Positions 44,305 through 54,210 of a stretch of DNA of 64,000 nt are shown here, in pieces; position 1 is the stretch's first letter; every line of letters starts with the position of its first letter. Made by a program: the position numbers and the translations under genes. Source of the stretch: Gemmatimonadota bacterium (GTDB lineage: Bacteria; JAAXHH01); assembly GCA_009838645.1 (NCBI GenBank), contig VXRC01000002.1:95291-159290 (forward strand), given 5' to 3'. Below the pieces are notes generated by a model that worked only from the letters and a program-made list of their open reading frames with translations, was not told the DNA's origin and made no database searches.

Positions 44305-45425
44305 AAATCACACACGTGGGGGCCGTGCTGCTCCAGCCCATGCCCTGGGTGCTGGTGAAGGTGAAGACCGACGAGGGGCTGGTCGGCATCGGCGAGGCCT
44401 ATCACGGCGCCGGGGTCCACCAGATCGCCACCGATCCCAGGCTGGTCGACCGGGCGCTCCTCGGCCAGGACCCGCGGAACGTGGACAAGCTCTTTCACGA
44501 CATGATGGGTTCCATGTCCGCCTCCGGATTCTACCAGGGCGCGGTCATGAGCGCCATCAGCGGGATCGAAATGGCCCTGTGGGACATCACGGGGCAGGCC
44601 TGCGGCGTGCCCATCTGGCAACTGCTCGGTGGCAAGTTCAGGGACCGCATCCGCGTATACAACGACTGTCACGCTGGAGACGAGGAAACGCCGGAAGCCT
44701 ACGCGGAGAAGGCCAGGTCCGTGGAAGCCCGGGGCTTCGACGCCATCAAGTTCGACATCGATCCGCAGCCTTCCCGGCGGGACCGGTACAACCGGACCAT
44801 AAGCAACCACGACGTGGCCTACTTCGTCGACGTCATCGCCGCCTTGCGGGAAGCCCTGGATCCCAACACCGACCTGCTCATCGACGCCCACTGGAACTAT
44901 GCCCCGGTGGATATCCTCAAGGTGGCCTACGCCATCGAGGACCTCGACCTGATGTGGCTGGAGGACCCCGTGCCGCCGGAGAACGTCGAGGCCATGGCGA
45001 AGGTCACCCAGGCCACGCGCGTCCCCATCTGCACCGGGGAGAACTTCTATACGCGCCACGGCTTCCGGGACCTCATCGAGGCGCAGGCGGCGGACATCAT
45101 CTCGCCCGATCACGCCAAGGCGGGCGGGTTGCTGGAGGGCCGGAAGATCGCCGACCTGGCGGACATGTACTACATCCCCATCTCGCCGCACAACATCTGC
45201 GGCCCCATCGGGACGATGGCCGTGTGCCACCTGTGCGCGGCGGTGCCCAATTTCCAGGTGCTGGAGTTCCACCACCTGGACGACGAGTTGTGGAATGTAC
45301 TTACGGTGGAACGGGACCTGATCCGGGACGGGCATATCGACCTGCCCGTGACGCCGGGCCTGGGTGTTGCGCTGGACGAGGAAGTGGCCCGGCGCGCGGC
45401 CCGGGAGGACCTCGGTTTCTTCTGA
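44301..45425 (+). CDS. Mandelate racemase/muconate lactonizing enzyme-family protein 2
   Basis: 374 residues from ATG 44301, overlapping the preceding stop. The barrel has AIKFDID (Lys kept, second residue Asp), the metal ligands Asp in LIDAHWNY, Glu in WLEDPVPPEN and Glu in CTGENFYT, then SPDHAKAGG and SPHNICGPIG. This layout matches acid-sugar dehydratases close to galactonate dehydratase more than racemases, by family pattern. Its reaction would feed 2-keto-3-deoxy sugar acids to central metabolism. It is distinct from the enzyme at 42513-43631, with which it shares only the fold. Confidence 0.88.
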   Translation: MKITHVGAVLLQPMPWVLVKVKTDEGLVGIGEAYHGAGVHQIATDPRLVDRALLGQDPRNVDKLFHDMMGSMSASGFYQGAVMSAISGIEMALWDITGQACGVPIWQLLGGKFRDRIRVYNDCHAGDEETPEAYAEKARSVEARGFDAIKFDIDPQPSRRDRYNRTISNHDVAYFVDVIAALREALDPNTDLLIDAHWNYAPVDILKVAYAIEDLDLMWLEDPVPPENVEAMAKVTQATRVPICTGENFYTRHGFRDLIEAQAADIISPDHAKAGGLLEGRKIADLADMYYIPISPHNICGPIGTMAVCHLCAAVPNFQVLEFHHLDDELWNVLTVERDLIRDGHIDLPVTPGLGVALDEEVARRAAREDLGFF

Positions 45426-45515
45426 TCACGGACCGGGAACGTGCGCGGCCGGCCGGGACGCCTGCCGGCCGAGAAGCAGGCGATCGACCTGGGATTCCAA
45501 TAGACCACGGTTACC

Positions 45516-46262
45516 ATGGGATATGACGCCGAAATCGTCGGGCCGCGAATGAACCCGGACCTGACCCCCGAACTGGAACGGGAGACCGCCTTCTTCCGGA
45601 AATGGGGCTATCTGGTCGTGGAAGACGCGCTGACCTCCGGACAGATCGAGCGACTTCGGGACGCCCTCGACGATACCTTTTTCCGGCGCAGCGAGTCCTT
45701 CACTCACCAGCTGCTGGAAGAGGACCAACGGTTCGCTTTCCTGCTGGACAACCCACCCGTCCTGGACCGCATGAAGGCCATACTCGGCAACTGCGTCCAG
45801 CTGCACAGCGCGACGGCGCGGGTTACGAAACCGGGCGAACCGGACCAGAACTGGCATCGGGACATACCCTGGCCCAAGGATCCGGAGCCTCCGCCTTACG
45901 GCAACGAGCCGGGGCAGATCAACTGCGGGTACTACCTCGACCATCTTACCATGGAAAACGGACCCATCGTCATCGTGCCGGGCAGCCACCGGGCGCCTTT
46001 TAAGCCGCCGGAGACCCAGGCCCGTTTTCCGGACGAGAAGCACGTTCTGGCGAGACCGGGACAGGCCGTCCTGTTCGACGGCTGGCTCTTTCACCGCGGG
46101 GCCGCCAACCAGTCGGACCGCAACCGCAGGGTCTGCCTGATGTGCTACCAGAACGCCTGGATGAAGTCCCGGGAACCCTTCGACGGTCCACGGGTGACCG
46201 CCATGCGGGAGAAGGGAACCAGGGAACAGAAACTGCTGCTCGGTGCAATCGACCGCTGGTAG
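45516..46262 (+). CDS. Phytanoyl-CoA dioxygenase-like (PhyH) oxygenase 2
   Basis: 248 residues of the standard family size. Fe ligands His114 and Asp116 in WHRDIPWP, distal His193 in LFHRGAANQSDRNRRV, which also has the Arg expected to bind 2-oxoglutarate. Other family features: WGYLVVEDALTSGQIERLRDAL at the N-terminus and MENGPIVIVPGSHRAPF. A second Met ten residues in may be the true start. 90 bp separate it from the enolase gene. It is only loosely similar to the other PhyH proteins here. Confidence 0.88.
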   Translation: MGYDAEIVGPRMNPDLTPELERETAFFRKWGYLVVEDALTSGQIERLRDALDDTFFRRSESFTHQLLEEDQRFAFLLDNPPVLDRMKAILGNCVQLHSATARVTKPGEPDQNWHRDIPWPKDPEPPPYGNEPGQINCGYYLDHLTMENGPIVIVPGSHRAPFKPPETQARFPDEKHVLARPGQAVLFDGWLFHRGAANQSDRNRRVCLMCYQNAWMKSREPFDGPRVTAMREKGTREQKLLLGAIDRW

Positions 46263-46267
46263 CGTAA

Positions 46268-46288
46268 CATGACAGACGTCCTGTCATG
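46268..46288 (+). promoter_or_regulatory. Palindrome covering the start codon of the DUF523 gene
   Basis: A perfect 8-bp inverted repeat: CATGACAG (46268-46275), loop ACGTC, CTGTCATG (46281-46288). The last three bases are the ATG of the next gene. In RNA this hairpin would hide the first start codon while leaving the following repeat ATGs free; as DNA it could be an operator. Confidence 0.5.
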
Positions 46289-46321
46289 AGCGAGATGAGC
46301 GAGATGAGCGAGATGAGCGAA
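46286..46321. repeat. 9-bp tandem repeat giving four alternative start codons
   Basis: Four units of atgagcga(g/a) in a row, encoding MSE repeats. Every unit starts with an in-frame ATG, so a gain or loss of units keeps the frame and shifts the start relative to the palindrome just upstream. Confidence 0.92.
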
Positions 46322-47296
46322 TTGCCCATGATGGATATCCACCGGGCCGAACTGCCCGTACGCATCGGGATCTCGTCCTGCCTGCTCGGCGAGCGTGTCC
46401 GCTACGACGGCGGGCACAAGCGCGACGACTACCTGGTGGACGTGGTCGGCCGTTACGTGGAGTGGATCCCGGTCTGCCCCGAAGTGGAAGCGGGCATGGG
46501 CACGCCGCGGGAGACCGTGCAGTTGACCCGGGTCGACGACGATATCCGGATCCTGACGAAAAACGGCATCGATCACACCGACAGGGTGGACTGGTTCGCC
46601 CGGCAACGCGTGCAGACCCTGGAGCAGGCCAGGCTCAGCGGCTACATCCTGAAAAGCCGGTCCCCCTCCTGCGGCATGGGAAGGGTACCCGTGGTCCAGC
46701 CCGAGGGCGCCGCGCTCCGGAACGGGCGCGGGATATTCGCCCGGCGGCTTATAGATGCCCTGCCCCATCTGCCCGTGGAAGAAGAGCGGCGGCTGAATAA
46801 CCCGCGGGTCCGGGAGAACTTCATCAGCCGGGTTTTCGCCTGCTACCGCTGGCTTCAGCTCGCCGATTCGGGCCTGACCCGTCAATCGCTGATGAGCTAT
46901 CACCGGGCCTACAAATACCTCCTCATGGCGCACAGCCAGGAGGGCACGCGCCGTCTCGGACGGCTGCTGGCGAAACCGGAACGCTACGCCACTACCCGGG
47001 AACTGGCGGACGCCTACCTGGGCGAATTCAACCGGGTCATGAAAAGAACGCCGTCCCGGCGGAACCATACCAACGTGCTGCAGCACATGGCGGGCTATGT
47101 CTCAGACCGGCTCGACGGCCGCACGCGCCGTGAACTGACGCGCATGATCCAGAAGTACCACGAGGAGCTGCTGCCCCTGATCGTGCCCGTGGTCATGCTG
47201 CGGCACTACGTGCGGGAGTTCGACATCACCTACCTGCAGGACCAGACCTACCTCCATCCCTTTCCTGGCGAACTGATGCTGCTCAACCAGTTGTAG
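46286..47296 (+). CDS. DUF523-DUF1722 (YbgA-like) protein
   Basis: 336 residues. The N-terminal part is DUF523: RIGISSCLLGERVRYDGGHKRD, WIPVCPEVEAGMGTPRETVQL and KSRSPSCGMGRVPV, with Cys residues likely to hold a metal or Fe-S site. The C-terminal part is DUF1722 (SYHRAYKYLLMAHSQEGTRRLG to YLHPFPGELMLLNQL). The two domains are fused in many bacteria; proteins of this type have been connected to tRNA thiolation-like chemistry, without firm proof. The first 12 residues are SEM repeats from a 9-bp repeat, each unit offering an in-frame ATG. Confidence 0.9.
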   Translation: MSEMSEMSEMSELPMMDIHRAELPVRIGISSCLLGERVRYDGGHKRDDYLVDVVGRYVEWIPVCPEVEAGMGTPRETVQLTRVDDDIRILTKNGIDHTDRVDWFARQRVQTLEQARLSGYILKSRSPSCGMGRVPVVQPEGAALRNGRGIFARRLIDALPHLPVEEERRLNNPRVRENFISRVFACYRWLQLADSGLTRQSLMSYHRAYKYLLMAHSQEGTRRLGRLLAKPERYATTRELADAYLGEFNRVMKRTPSRRNHTNVLQHMAGYVSDRLDGRTRRELTRMIQKYHEELLPLIVPVVMLRHYVREFDITYLQDQTYLHPFPGELMLLNQL

Positions 47297-47345
47297 CGCC
47301 TCGAAGCCGCGGCGGCGGGCAGCCGGTTTGTGCGGGACATACTCC

Positions 47346-47373
47346 TTGACCGGAAATCGCCGGGCCGTTTACT
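47346..47373 (+). promoter_or_regulatory. Candidate promoter before PhyH oxygenase 3
   Basis: TTGACC (47346-47351), 16-bp spacer, TTTACT (47368-47373). Both boxes match the consensus only partly. It sits in a 160-bp gap, one of the larger gaps of the island, which suggests an internal promoter. Confidence 0.3.
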
Positions 47374-47456
47374 TAGGTTGATTGTCCTGAGTCTCGAATC
47401 AACGCCGCGTTCCGAGTCCTTTTCTTCGCTCGATACCCGCGAGGCTACGGCGGAAC

Positions 47457-48233
47457 ATGACGCAGAAAACCCTGTCCATCCAGCTCACCGAAGCGCAGGT
47501 CGCCCGGTTTCACGAAGAAGGCTATCTCGTCGTCCCGGACCTGCTGACGGCGGATGAAGTCGAGGCGTTCGTCCGGCACCAGGCCGATCCGGAAGCCGAG
47601 TCCCTGCGGCAGGGGCTCCGCACCCATCTGTCGGATCCCTTCTGGCGCGAGTTGGCCCACCATCCAAACGTCGCCGGCGTCGCCCGACAGATCCTGGGCG
47701 GCCGGCCCCGTATCGTACAGACCATGTACATGGCCAAGGAACCGGCCAGACCGGACGAGGAACTGGGCGGCGCCGGCATCTCGCTGCACCAGGATTCCCA
47801 CTACCTGCCCAACGAGCCCGACACGTTGATGGCCTGCTGGATCGCCATGAGCGATACCGATCCTGAGAACGGCGGCCTGTGCGTGGCGCCGGGCAGCCAC
47901 AGGGACAGCCTGCGGGAAACGACCCTGAATACCAATCCGGAGCACATGAGTTGGGAGAGTGACTACGGTATGCGGTCGCCGGACGGCCGCGAGTGGACCG
48001 AAAAGCTCTACTCCTTCGACGTGGTGGGCATCGAGGAGGAAGACCTCGTCCGGTTGACGGTGCCGCGCGGCAGCGGAGTGTTCTTCACCAGCAGGACGGT
48101 GCACGGTTCCTACGCCAACCGGTCGCACTCCCGTCCGCGCCTGGCCTTCGCCGTCCACTACGTGAAGGACGGCACCTGGGTGTTCCGGACCGATGTGCAG
48201 GATACGACCCCGGTGGACCTGCAGGGAGCCTGA
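47457..48233 (+). CDS. Phytanoyl-CoA dioxygenase-like (PhyH) oxygenase 3
   Basis: 258 residues. Fe-binding His111 and Asp113 in SLHQDSHYLP, distal His216 in TVHGSYANRSHSRPRLAF with the 2-oxoglutarate Arg. N-terminal FHEEGYLVVPDLLTADEVEAF and NGGLCVAPGSHRDSLRET are classic for the family. A D-2-hydroxyacid dehydrogenase gene follows 53 bp later; together they could oxidise a hydroxylated product further. Substrate unknown. Confidence 0.9.
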   Translation: MTQKTLSIQLTEAQVARFHEEGYLVVPDLLTADEVEAFVRHQADPEAESLRQGLRTHLSDPFWRELAHHPNVAGVARQILGGRPRIVQTMYMAKEPARPDEELGGAGISLHQDSHYLPNEPDTLMACWIAMSDTDPENGGLCVAPGSHRDSLRETTLNTNPEHMSWESDYGMRSPDGREWTEKLYSFDVVGIEEEDLVRLTVPRGSGVFFTSRTVHGSYANRSHSRPRLAFAVHYVKDGTWVFRTDVQDTTPVDLQGA

Positions 48234-48286
48234 CCCGGGTATTTACTGGAGATTCATTTCCTAGAGTATCATTTCCTGGAGAATCG

Positions 48287-49258
48287 ATGGAACGCCTGAA
48301 CGTCCTGCTGCTTCCCGTTCGCCCCATTTACAGCCCGTGGTGCGTGGACATCCGGACCGCCATCGGCGACCGCCACGAATTGCGGGATCTCGACGATGCC
48401 AGACCCCTGGCGCCCCAGTTCGCCGGTGTGGACGTGGTGATCGACCAGGGCGGGAGCCGGGGCACGCGGGAGATGATGGACGCCGCGGACGGCTGCCGAC
48501 TGTGGCAGATCGTGGGCACGGGATTCGACCACTTCGACCTGGCCTATATCAAGACGAAAGGCATCCCCACGGCCAATACCCCCGGACTGTTCAGCGACGT
48601 CGCCCTGGCCGAGACGGCCATGATGTTCATCATTATGGTATCGCGGCGATACCAGGAAGCGGTGGACTATTTTCAACAGGGCCGCATGTACGATCCGCTC
48701 GGATACGAGTTGGAGCACCAGACACTGGGCATCGTGGGATTCGGCGCGAGCGGCCAGGCCCTGGCCCGCCGGGCCAAGTCCTTCGGCATGCGGATCCTGG
48801 GCATCGACGTCCGGGAGATCGAATCCGAGGTGCTCGACGACATTCAGCCGGACTTCATAGGCACGCCGGACGACCTCGACCGCGTCGTGGCCGAAAGCGA
48901 CTTCCTGTCTCTTCACCTGCACCTGAACGACGGGACCCGCCATATCATCGACGGCCGGCGGCTGGGTCTCATGAAACCGACGGCCAGCGTCATCAACGTA
49001 GCCCGCGGCGCCCTCGTGGACGAAGCGGCCCTCTACGACGCCCTGGTCGAGGGGAAGATCGGCGGGGCCGGTCTCGACGTCTTCGCCCAGGAACCGCCCG
49101 ATCCTTCCCTGCCCGTCTACCAGTTGCCCAACGTGGTCGTCACGCCCCATATCGCCGGGGTGACGGACGGCACCTCCCGCCGGCGGGCCGCCGCGGCCGC
49201 GGAGAACACGGACCGGGTCGCCCAGGGTCTGGAACCCCTGTACCGCATCGACATGTGA
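48287..49258 (+). CDS. D-2-hydroxyacid dehydrogenase
   Basis: 323 residues from the ATG at 48287 behind GGAG. NAD-binding motif LGIVGFGASGQALARRAKSFGM; catalytic Arg in VINVARGALVDE, Glu in LDVFAQEPPDP and His in VTPHIAGVTDGTSRRR. It interconverts a D-2-hydroxyacid and the 2-keto acid. The 53-bp leader contains an imperfect duplication of attcatttcctagag-like sequence. The downstream ThDP enzyme could act on the 2-keto acid formed; that connection is inference. Confidence 0.9.
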   Translation: MERLNVLLLPVRPIYSPWCVDIRTAIGDRHELRDLDDARPLAPQFAGVDVVIDQGGSRGTREMMDAADGCRLWQIVGTGFDHFDLAYIKTKGIPTANTPGLFSDVALAETAMMFIIMVSRRYQEAVDYFQQGRMYDPLGYELEHQTLGIVGFGASGQALARRAKSFGMRILGIDVREIESEVLDDIQPDFIGTPDDLDRVVAESDFLSLHLHLNDGTRHIIDGRRLGLMKPTASVINVARGALVDEAALYDALVEGKIGGAGLDVFAQEPPDPSLPVYQLPNVVVTPHIAGVTDGTSRRRAAAAAENTDRVAQGLEPLYRIDM

Positions 49259-49314
49259 CCGGCCTGTGATCGACCTGTGACCGGCCGGCCACCTATCCCG
49301 GAAACCCGCCCTCC

Positions 49315-50973
49315 ATGCAACAGATGACCACCGCCGAAGCCATCGTCCGGACGCTGATCGCCCACGGAATCGATACGGTCTTCGGACTGCCGGGCGTGCA
49401 GAACGACGCCCTCTACAACGCCTTCTACGACCATCGGGACGAAATCCGCGTCGTCCACACGCGCCACGAGCAGGGCGCGGCGTACATGGCGCTCGGATAC
49501 GCCCTCTCGACGGACCGGCCCGGGGTCTACAACGTGGTCCCGGGACCGGGGTTTCTCAACGGGACCGCCGCCCTTTCCACGGCCTATGCCACAAACGCGA
49601 AGGTGCTCTGCCTGACGGGCGAGATCCCTACGAAGTACCTTGGGCGGCACACGGGCCAGCTGCATGAGATCAACGGCCAGCTCGATGTGCTGCGGTCCCT
49701 GACCAAGTGGGCCGCACGGATCGACAGTACCGCCGGTGCGCCTTCCAGGACGGCCGAGGCCATCCGGCAGTTGAATTCCGGCCGGCCGCGCCCCGTGGGT
49801 CTGGAATGTCCCTGGGACGTGCTCGCGTCCGAAGGCGAAACGCCGCGCATTCCCGGACCGTTACCCTTATCCAATCCCCCGGTGGACACGGAGATGCTGG
49901 AAGCCGCCGCGCGGAAACTGGGCCGGGCCGAAAACCCGATGATCTTCGTCGGCCGCGGGGCCATGAACGTTTCCTGGGAGATCACGCGGCTCGCTGAACT
50001 GATCCAGGCACCGGTCATCGGTTACCGGACGGGCCGCGGCGTGCTCGACAGCCGCCACTACCTGAGTCATCCCAACCCCGCGGCCCACAAGCTCTGGCCG
50101 AAGGTGGACGTCGTCCTCGCCGTGGGGTCTAGGCTCGCCATCCCCCAACTCTACTGGGGCGTGGACGAGCACCTGACGACCATACGGATCGAGGTGGACG
50201 CCAGGGCCCAGGACCGCATCGCCCGGCCGGACATCGCCATAACGGCGCGGACCGAAGACGCCATGCCCCTGCTGGTCGAAGCGGTGGAAAGGCACAACCG
50301 CGTCCGCCCGTCCCGGGAAGCCGAAATGCGCGCGCTGAAAGCGGAGACCGAGGAGATGTTCGCGTTCCTGGAACCCCAGACCTCCTTCCTGCGGGTGATC
50401 CGGGAGGAACTGGGCGAGGACGGCCTCTTCGTGGAAGAGCTGACCCAGGTGGGTTACGCCGCCCGGCAGATCATGCCGGTGTACAAACCCTACACCTTCA
50501 TATCCACGGGCTACCAGGGCACCCTGGGCTGGGGCTTCCCCACGGCCCTCGGCGTGAAGGTCGCCCACCCGGACAAACCCGTCATCTCCGTAACGGGCGA
50601 CGGCGGGTTCATGTTCGGCGTGCAGGAACTGGCCACGGCCGTCCAGCACCGCATCGGCCTGGTGACACTCCTTTTCAACGACAACGCCTACGGCAACGTG
50701 AAGCGGATGCAGCAGAAACTGTACGGCAACCGGGTGATCGCGTCCGACCTGCACAACCCCGATTTCGTCCGGATGGCCGAATCCTTCGGCGCCCGGGGCA
50801 TCAGGGCGGAGACCCCGGAGGAACTGCGCCGGGCCATCCGCGAGGGGTTTGCCGAAGACGGTCCCACCCTGGTGGAGATCCCAGTGGGCGAGATGCCGGA
50901 CGTGGACCGCTTCAAGCGGGGGGCCCGCGTACGGGGCACGGCCGAACGCTCCGAGCACGCCCTGCAATGGTGA
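49315..50973 (+). CDS. ThDP-dependent enzyme of the acetolactate synthase/benzoylformate decarboxylase family
   Basis: 552 residues. Activating Glu52 in HTRHEQGAAYMA; ThDP/Mg site GDGGFMFGVQELATAVQHR and, after the normal spacing, NDNAYGNVKRMQ with both ligands present. The middle domain has AENPMIFVGRGAM, and the pyrimidine domain VFGLPGVQNDALYNAF. In contrast to the ThDP enzyme at 25104-26726, the cofactor motif is fully standard. It likely decarboxylates or condenses a 2-keto acid. Its neighbours (2-hydroxyacid dehydrogenase before, aromatic-ring genes after) make an aryl-keto-acid plausible but unproven. Confidence 0.88.
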   Translation: MQQMTTAEAIVRTLIAHGIDTVFGLPGVQNDALYNAFYDHRDEIRVVHTRHEQGAAYMALGYALSTDRPGVYNVVPGPGFLNGTAALSTAYATNAKVLCLTGEIPTKYLGRHTGQLHEINGQLDVLRSLTKWAARIDSTAGAPSRTAEAIRQLNSGRPRPVGLECPWDVLASEGETPRIPGPLPLSNPPVDTEMLEAAARKLGRAENPMIFVGRGAMNVSWEITRLAELIQAPVIGYRTGRGVLDSRHYLSHPNPAAHKLWPKVDVVLAVGSRLAIPQLYWGVDEHLTTIRIEVDARAQDRIARPDIAITARTEDAMPLLVEAVERHNRVRPSREAEMRALKAETEEMFAFLEPQTSFLRVIREELGEDGLFVEELTQVGYAARQIMPVYKPYTFISTGYQGTLGWGFPTALGVKVAHPDKPVISVTGDGGFMFGVQELATAVQHRIGLVTLLFNDNAYGNVKRMQQKLYGNRVIASDLHNPDFVRMAESFGARGIRAETPEELRRAIREGFAEDGPTLVEIPVGEMPDVDRFKRGARVRGTAERSEHALQW

Positions 50974-50995
50974 GGCCCGTAGGACATGTAAAGAC

Positions 50996-51868
50996 ATGTT
51001 TCTGATTCCTGAAGACAGCGGACTTTTTCGGACCCTTCAATGCCTGGTGGACGCCCGTAAGATGGTCTTCCTCGCCGGACTGCCGGGCACCGGGAAGAGT
51101 CTCCTGCTGCAGCAGCTGGCCATCCTGGCCCACGGCCGCGGGCGCGCGCCCCACCTGCTCCAGTGGGACGTCTGCCGGCTGCCGTTCTTGACAAACGACC
51201 GCGTGAAGGAACATTATCACGAGCAGGACGGGATCACCCACGCCGGCGTCCGCAAGGCGGTGGGCCTGTGGGCCAGGCGCGCCGTCGGACAATGGGCCGA
51301 TGCGCACCGGGACGACAGGGACATCCTCATCGGCGAGGTCCCGATCATCGGCAACCGGCTGGTCGAGCTCGTCCGCAGGGAACAGGACCCCGTCGAGGCT
51401 CTGCTTTCAGATGGGGAATCCGCCTACTTCGCCATACCGACGCCCTCCCGGCGGGTCAGGCGGCTCATCGAGACACAGCGCGAGGAACGAAGCGTCAGCC
51501 CGTTGCACGAGCGGGAGAAGGGGGACGCGCAGCCCGACATCATGTATGCGCTGTGGGAAGACCTGCGGGCGGTGGCGTCGCGCTTCGGCCTGCTCGATGA
51601 AACGGGGAAGGGTTGCGAGGCGGGCGAGTACGACCCGGACCTGTATTGCGACACCTATTCCGCCCTGCTCAAGCGCCGGTCCGCGGGCCGGGTCGACCTG
51701 GACCTGCTCCTGTCCACGGAAGGCCGGTCGGTCTACGACCTGTCCGCCGGACAGCGGGACCTCGTCCCGTCTGCGCGGGAGGTGGAAGCCGCCGTCCGGG
51801 AAATGGAAGACCGGTATGCCCGCCCCGAAGCGTTGGCGCGCGCCGTGGATCAGTGGTACGAGGTGTAA
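50996..51868 (+). CDS. P-loop ATPase of unknown function
   Basis: 290 residues. Walker A GLPGTGKS at residues 28-35 with Lys34; a possible Walker B/catalytic strand is DILIGEVPIIGN. The rest is helical and charged (VRRLIETQREERSVSPLHEREKGDAQPD), with a Tyr-rich DPDLYCDTYSALLKRR. It does not look like a known kinase, AAA+ or dehydratase reactivase. It lies between the ThDP gene (22 bp) and the FAH-family gene (22 bp), so it is part of the catabolic transcript. It could act on a small molecule or serve as an assembly factor. I do not recognise it. Confidence 0.75.
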   Translation: MFLIPEDSGLFRTLQCLVDARKMVFLAGLPGTGKSLLLQQLAILAHGRGRAPHLLQWDVCRLPFLTNDRVKEHYHEQDGITHAGVRKAVGLWARRAVGQWADAHRDDRDILIGEVPIIGNRLVELVRREQDPVEALLSDGESAYFAIPTPSRRVRRLIETQREERSVSPLHEREKGDAQPDIMYALWEDLRAVASRFGLLDETGKGCEAGEYDPDLYCDTYSALLKRRSAGRVDLDLLLSTEGRSVYDLSAGQRDLVPSAREVEAAVREMEDRYARPEALARAVDQWYEV

Positions 51869-51890
51869 TGGCGCATAACGGAGATCAAGT

Positions 51891-52642
51891 ATGAAAACAG
51901 CACGCTTCGCCTGCAACGGCCAGGTCCTCGAGGCCGTCTTCGAGAACGGACAGCTCATGGTGGGCACGGTCGCCTACGATCCGGAGGACGTCATGTTCCT
52001 TCCGCCGGTGGCCCATACGAGCAAGGCCATCGGCGTCGCGCTGGGGTACACCGAGCACGCGAAGGAACTGAACCTGGACCTGCCCGAGGAACCCATCCTG
52101 TTCAACAAGATGCCCCAGACCTTTATCGGCCACCGGGCGAAGATCGTAGTCCCCCCGGAATTCGACTACCTGCACTACGAATGCGAGCTCGTCGCCGTGA
52201 TCGGCCGGCCGGCCCGGAAGGTGAAGGCCGCACAGGCCCTGGACTACGTGGGGGGCTACACCATCGGCAACGACCTGACGATCCGGGACTTCGTGAGCAA
52301 CTACTTCAGACCGCCGATCAAGGCCAAGGGTTTCGATACCTTCGGCCCGCTCGGCCCCTTCCTGACCACCGCGGACGAAATCGATCCCACCGACGTGCGC
52401 CTGCGCACCTACGTCAACGGGGAACTCCGCCAGGAAGGCTGGACCGGCGACCTGCGCCACGGCGTTGCCGAACTTATCGAGTATATCACCGCCTACATGA
52501 CCCTGAACCCCGGGGACATGATCTGGACGGGCACGCCGGAAGGAATATCCCACATCCACGCGGGCGACAGCCTTCGGCTGGAAGTGGACGGACTGGGCGC
52601 CCTTGAAAACGACGTGGTGGCCAGTCTCAAGGAGGGTGGATC

Positions 52643-52646
<4 letters not shown>
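51891..52646 (+). CDS. Fumarylacetoacetate hydrolase-family isomerase/decarboxylase
   Basis: 251 residues with ATG behind GGAG. Metal-site motifs of the FAH fold: YECELVAVIGRPARKV, then GYTIGNDLTIRDF and the C-terminal GDMIWTGTPEGISHI. These match HpaG/HpcE-type 2-hydroxyhepta-2,4-diene-1,7-dioate isomerase/5-carboxymethyl-2-oxo-hex-3-ene-1,7-dioate decarboxylase of homoprotocatechuate breakdown. The next two genes encode the semialdehyde dehydrogenase and ring-cleaving dioxygenase of the same route, which supports this choice over a plain fumarylpyruvate hydrolase. Its TAG overlaps the proposed start of the dehydrogenase gene. Confidence 0.85.
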
Positions 52647-54199
<1,553 letters not shown>

Positions 54200-54210
54200 G
54201 AGGACGCATC

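Noticed and set aside
46286..46321. Repeat array considered as a CRISPR-like element
   Set aside because: Units are 9 bp, contiguous and coding; there are no spacers or cas genes anywhere in the window.
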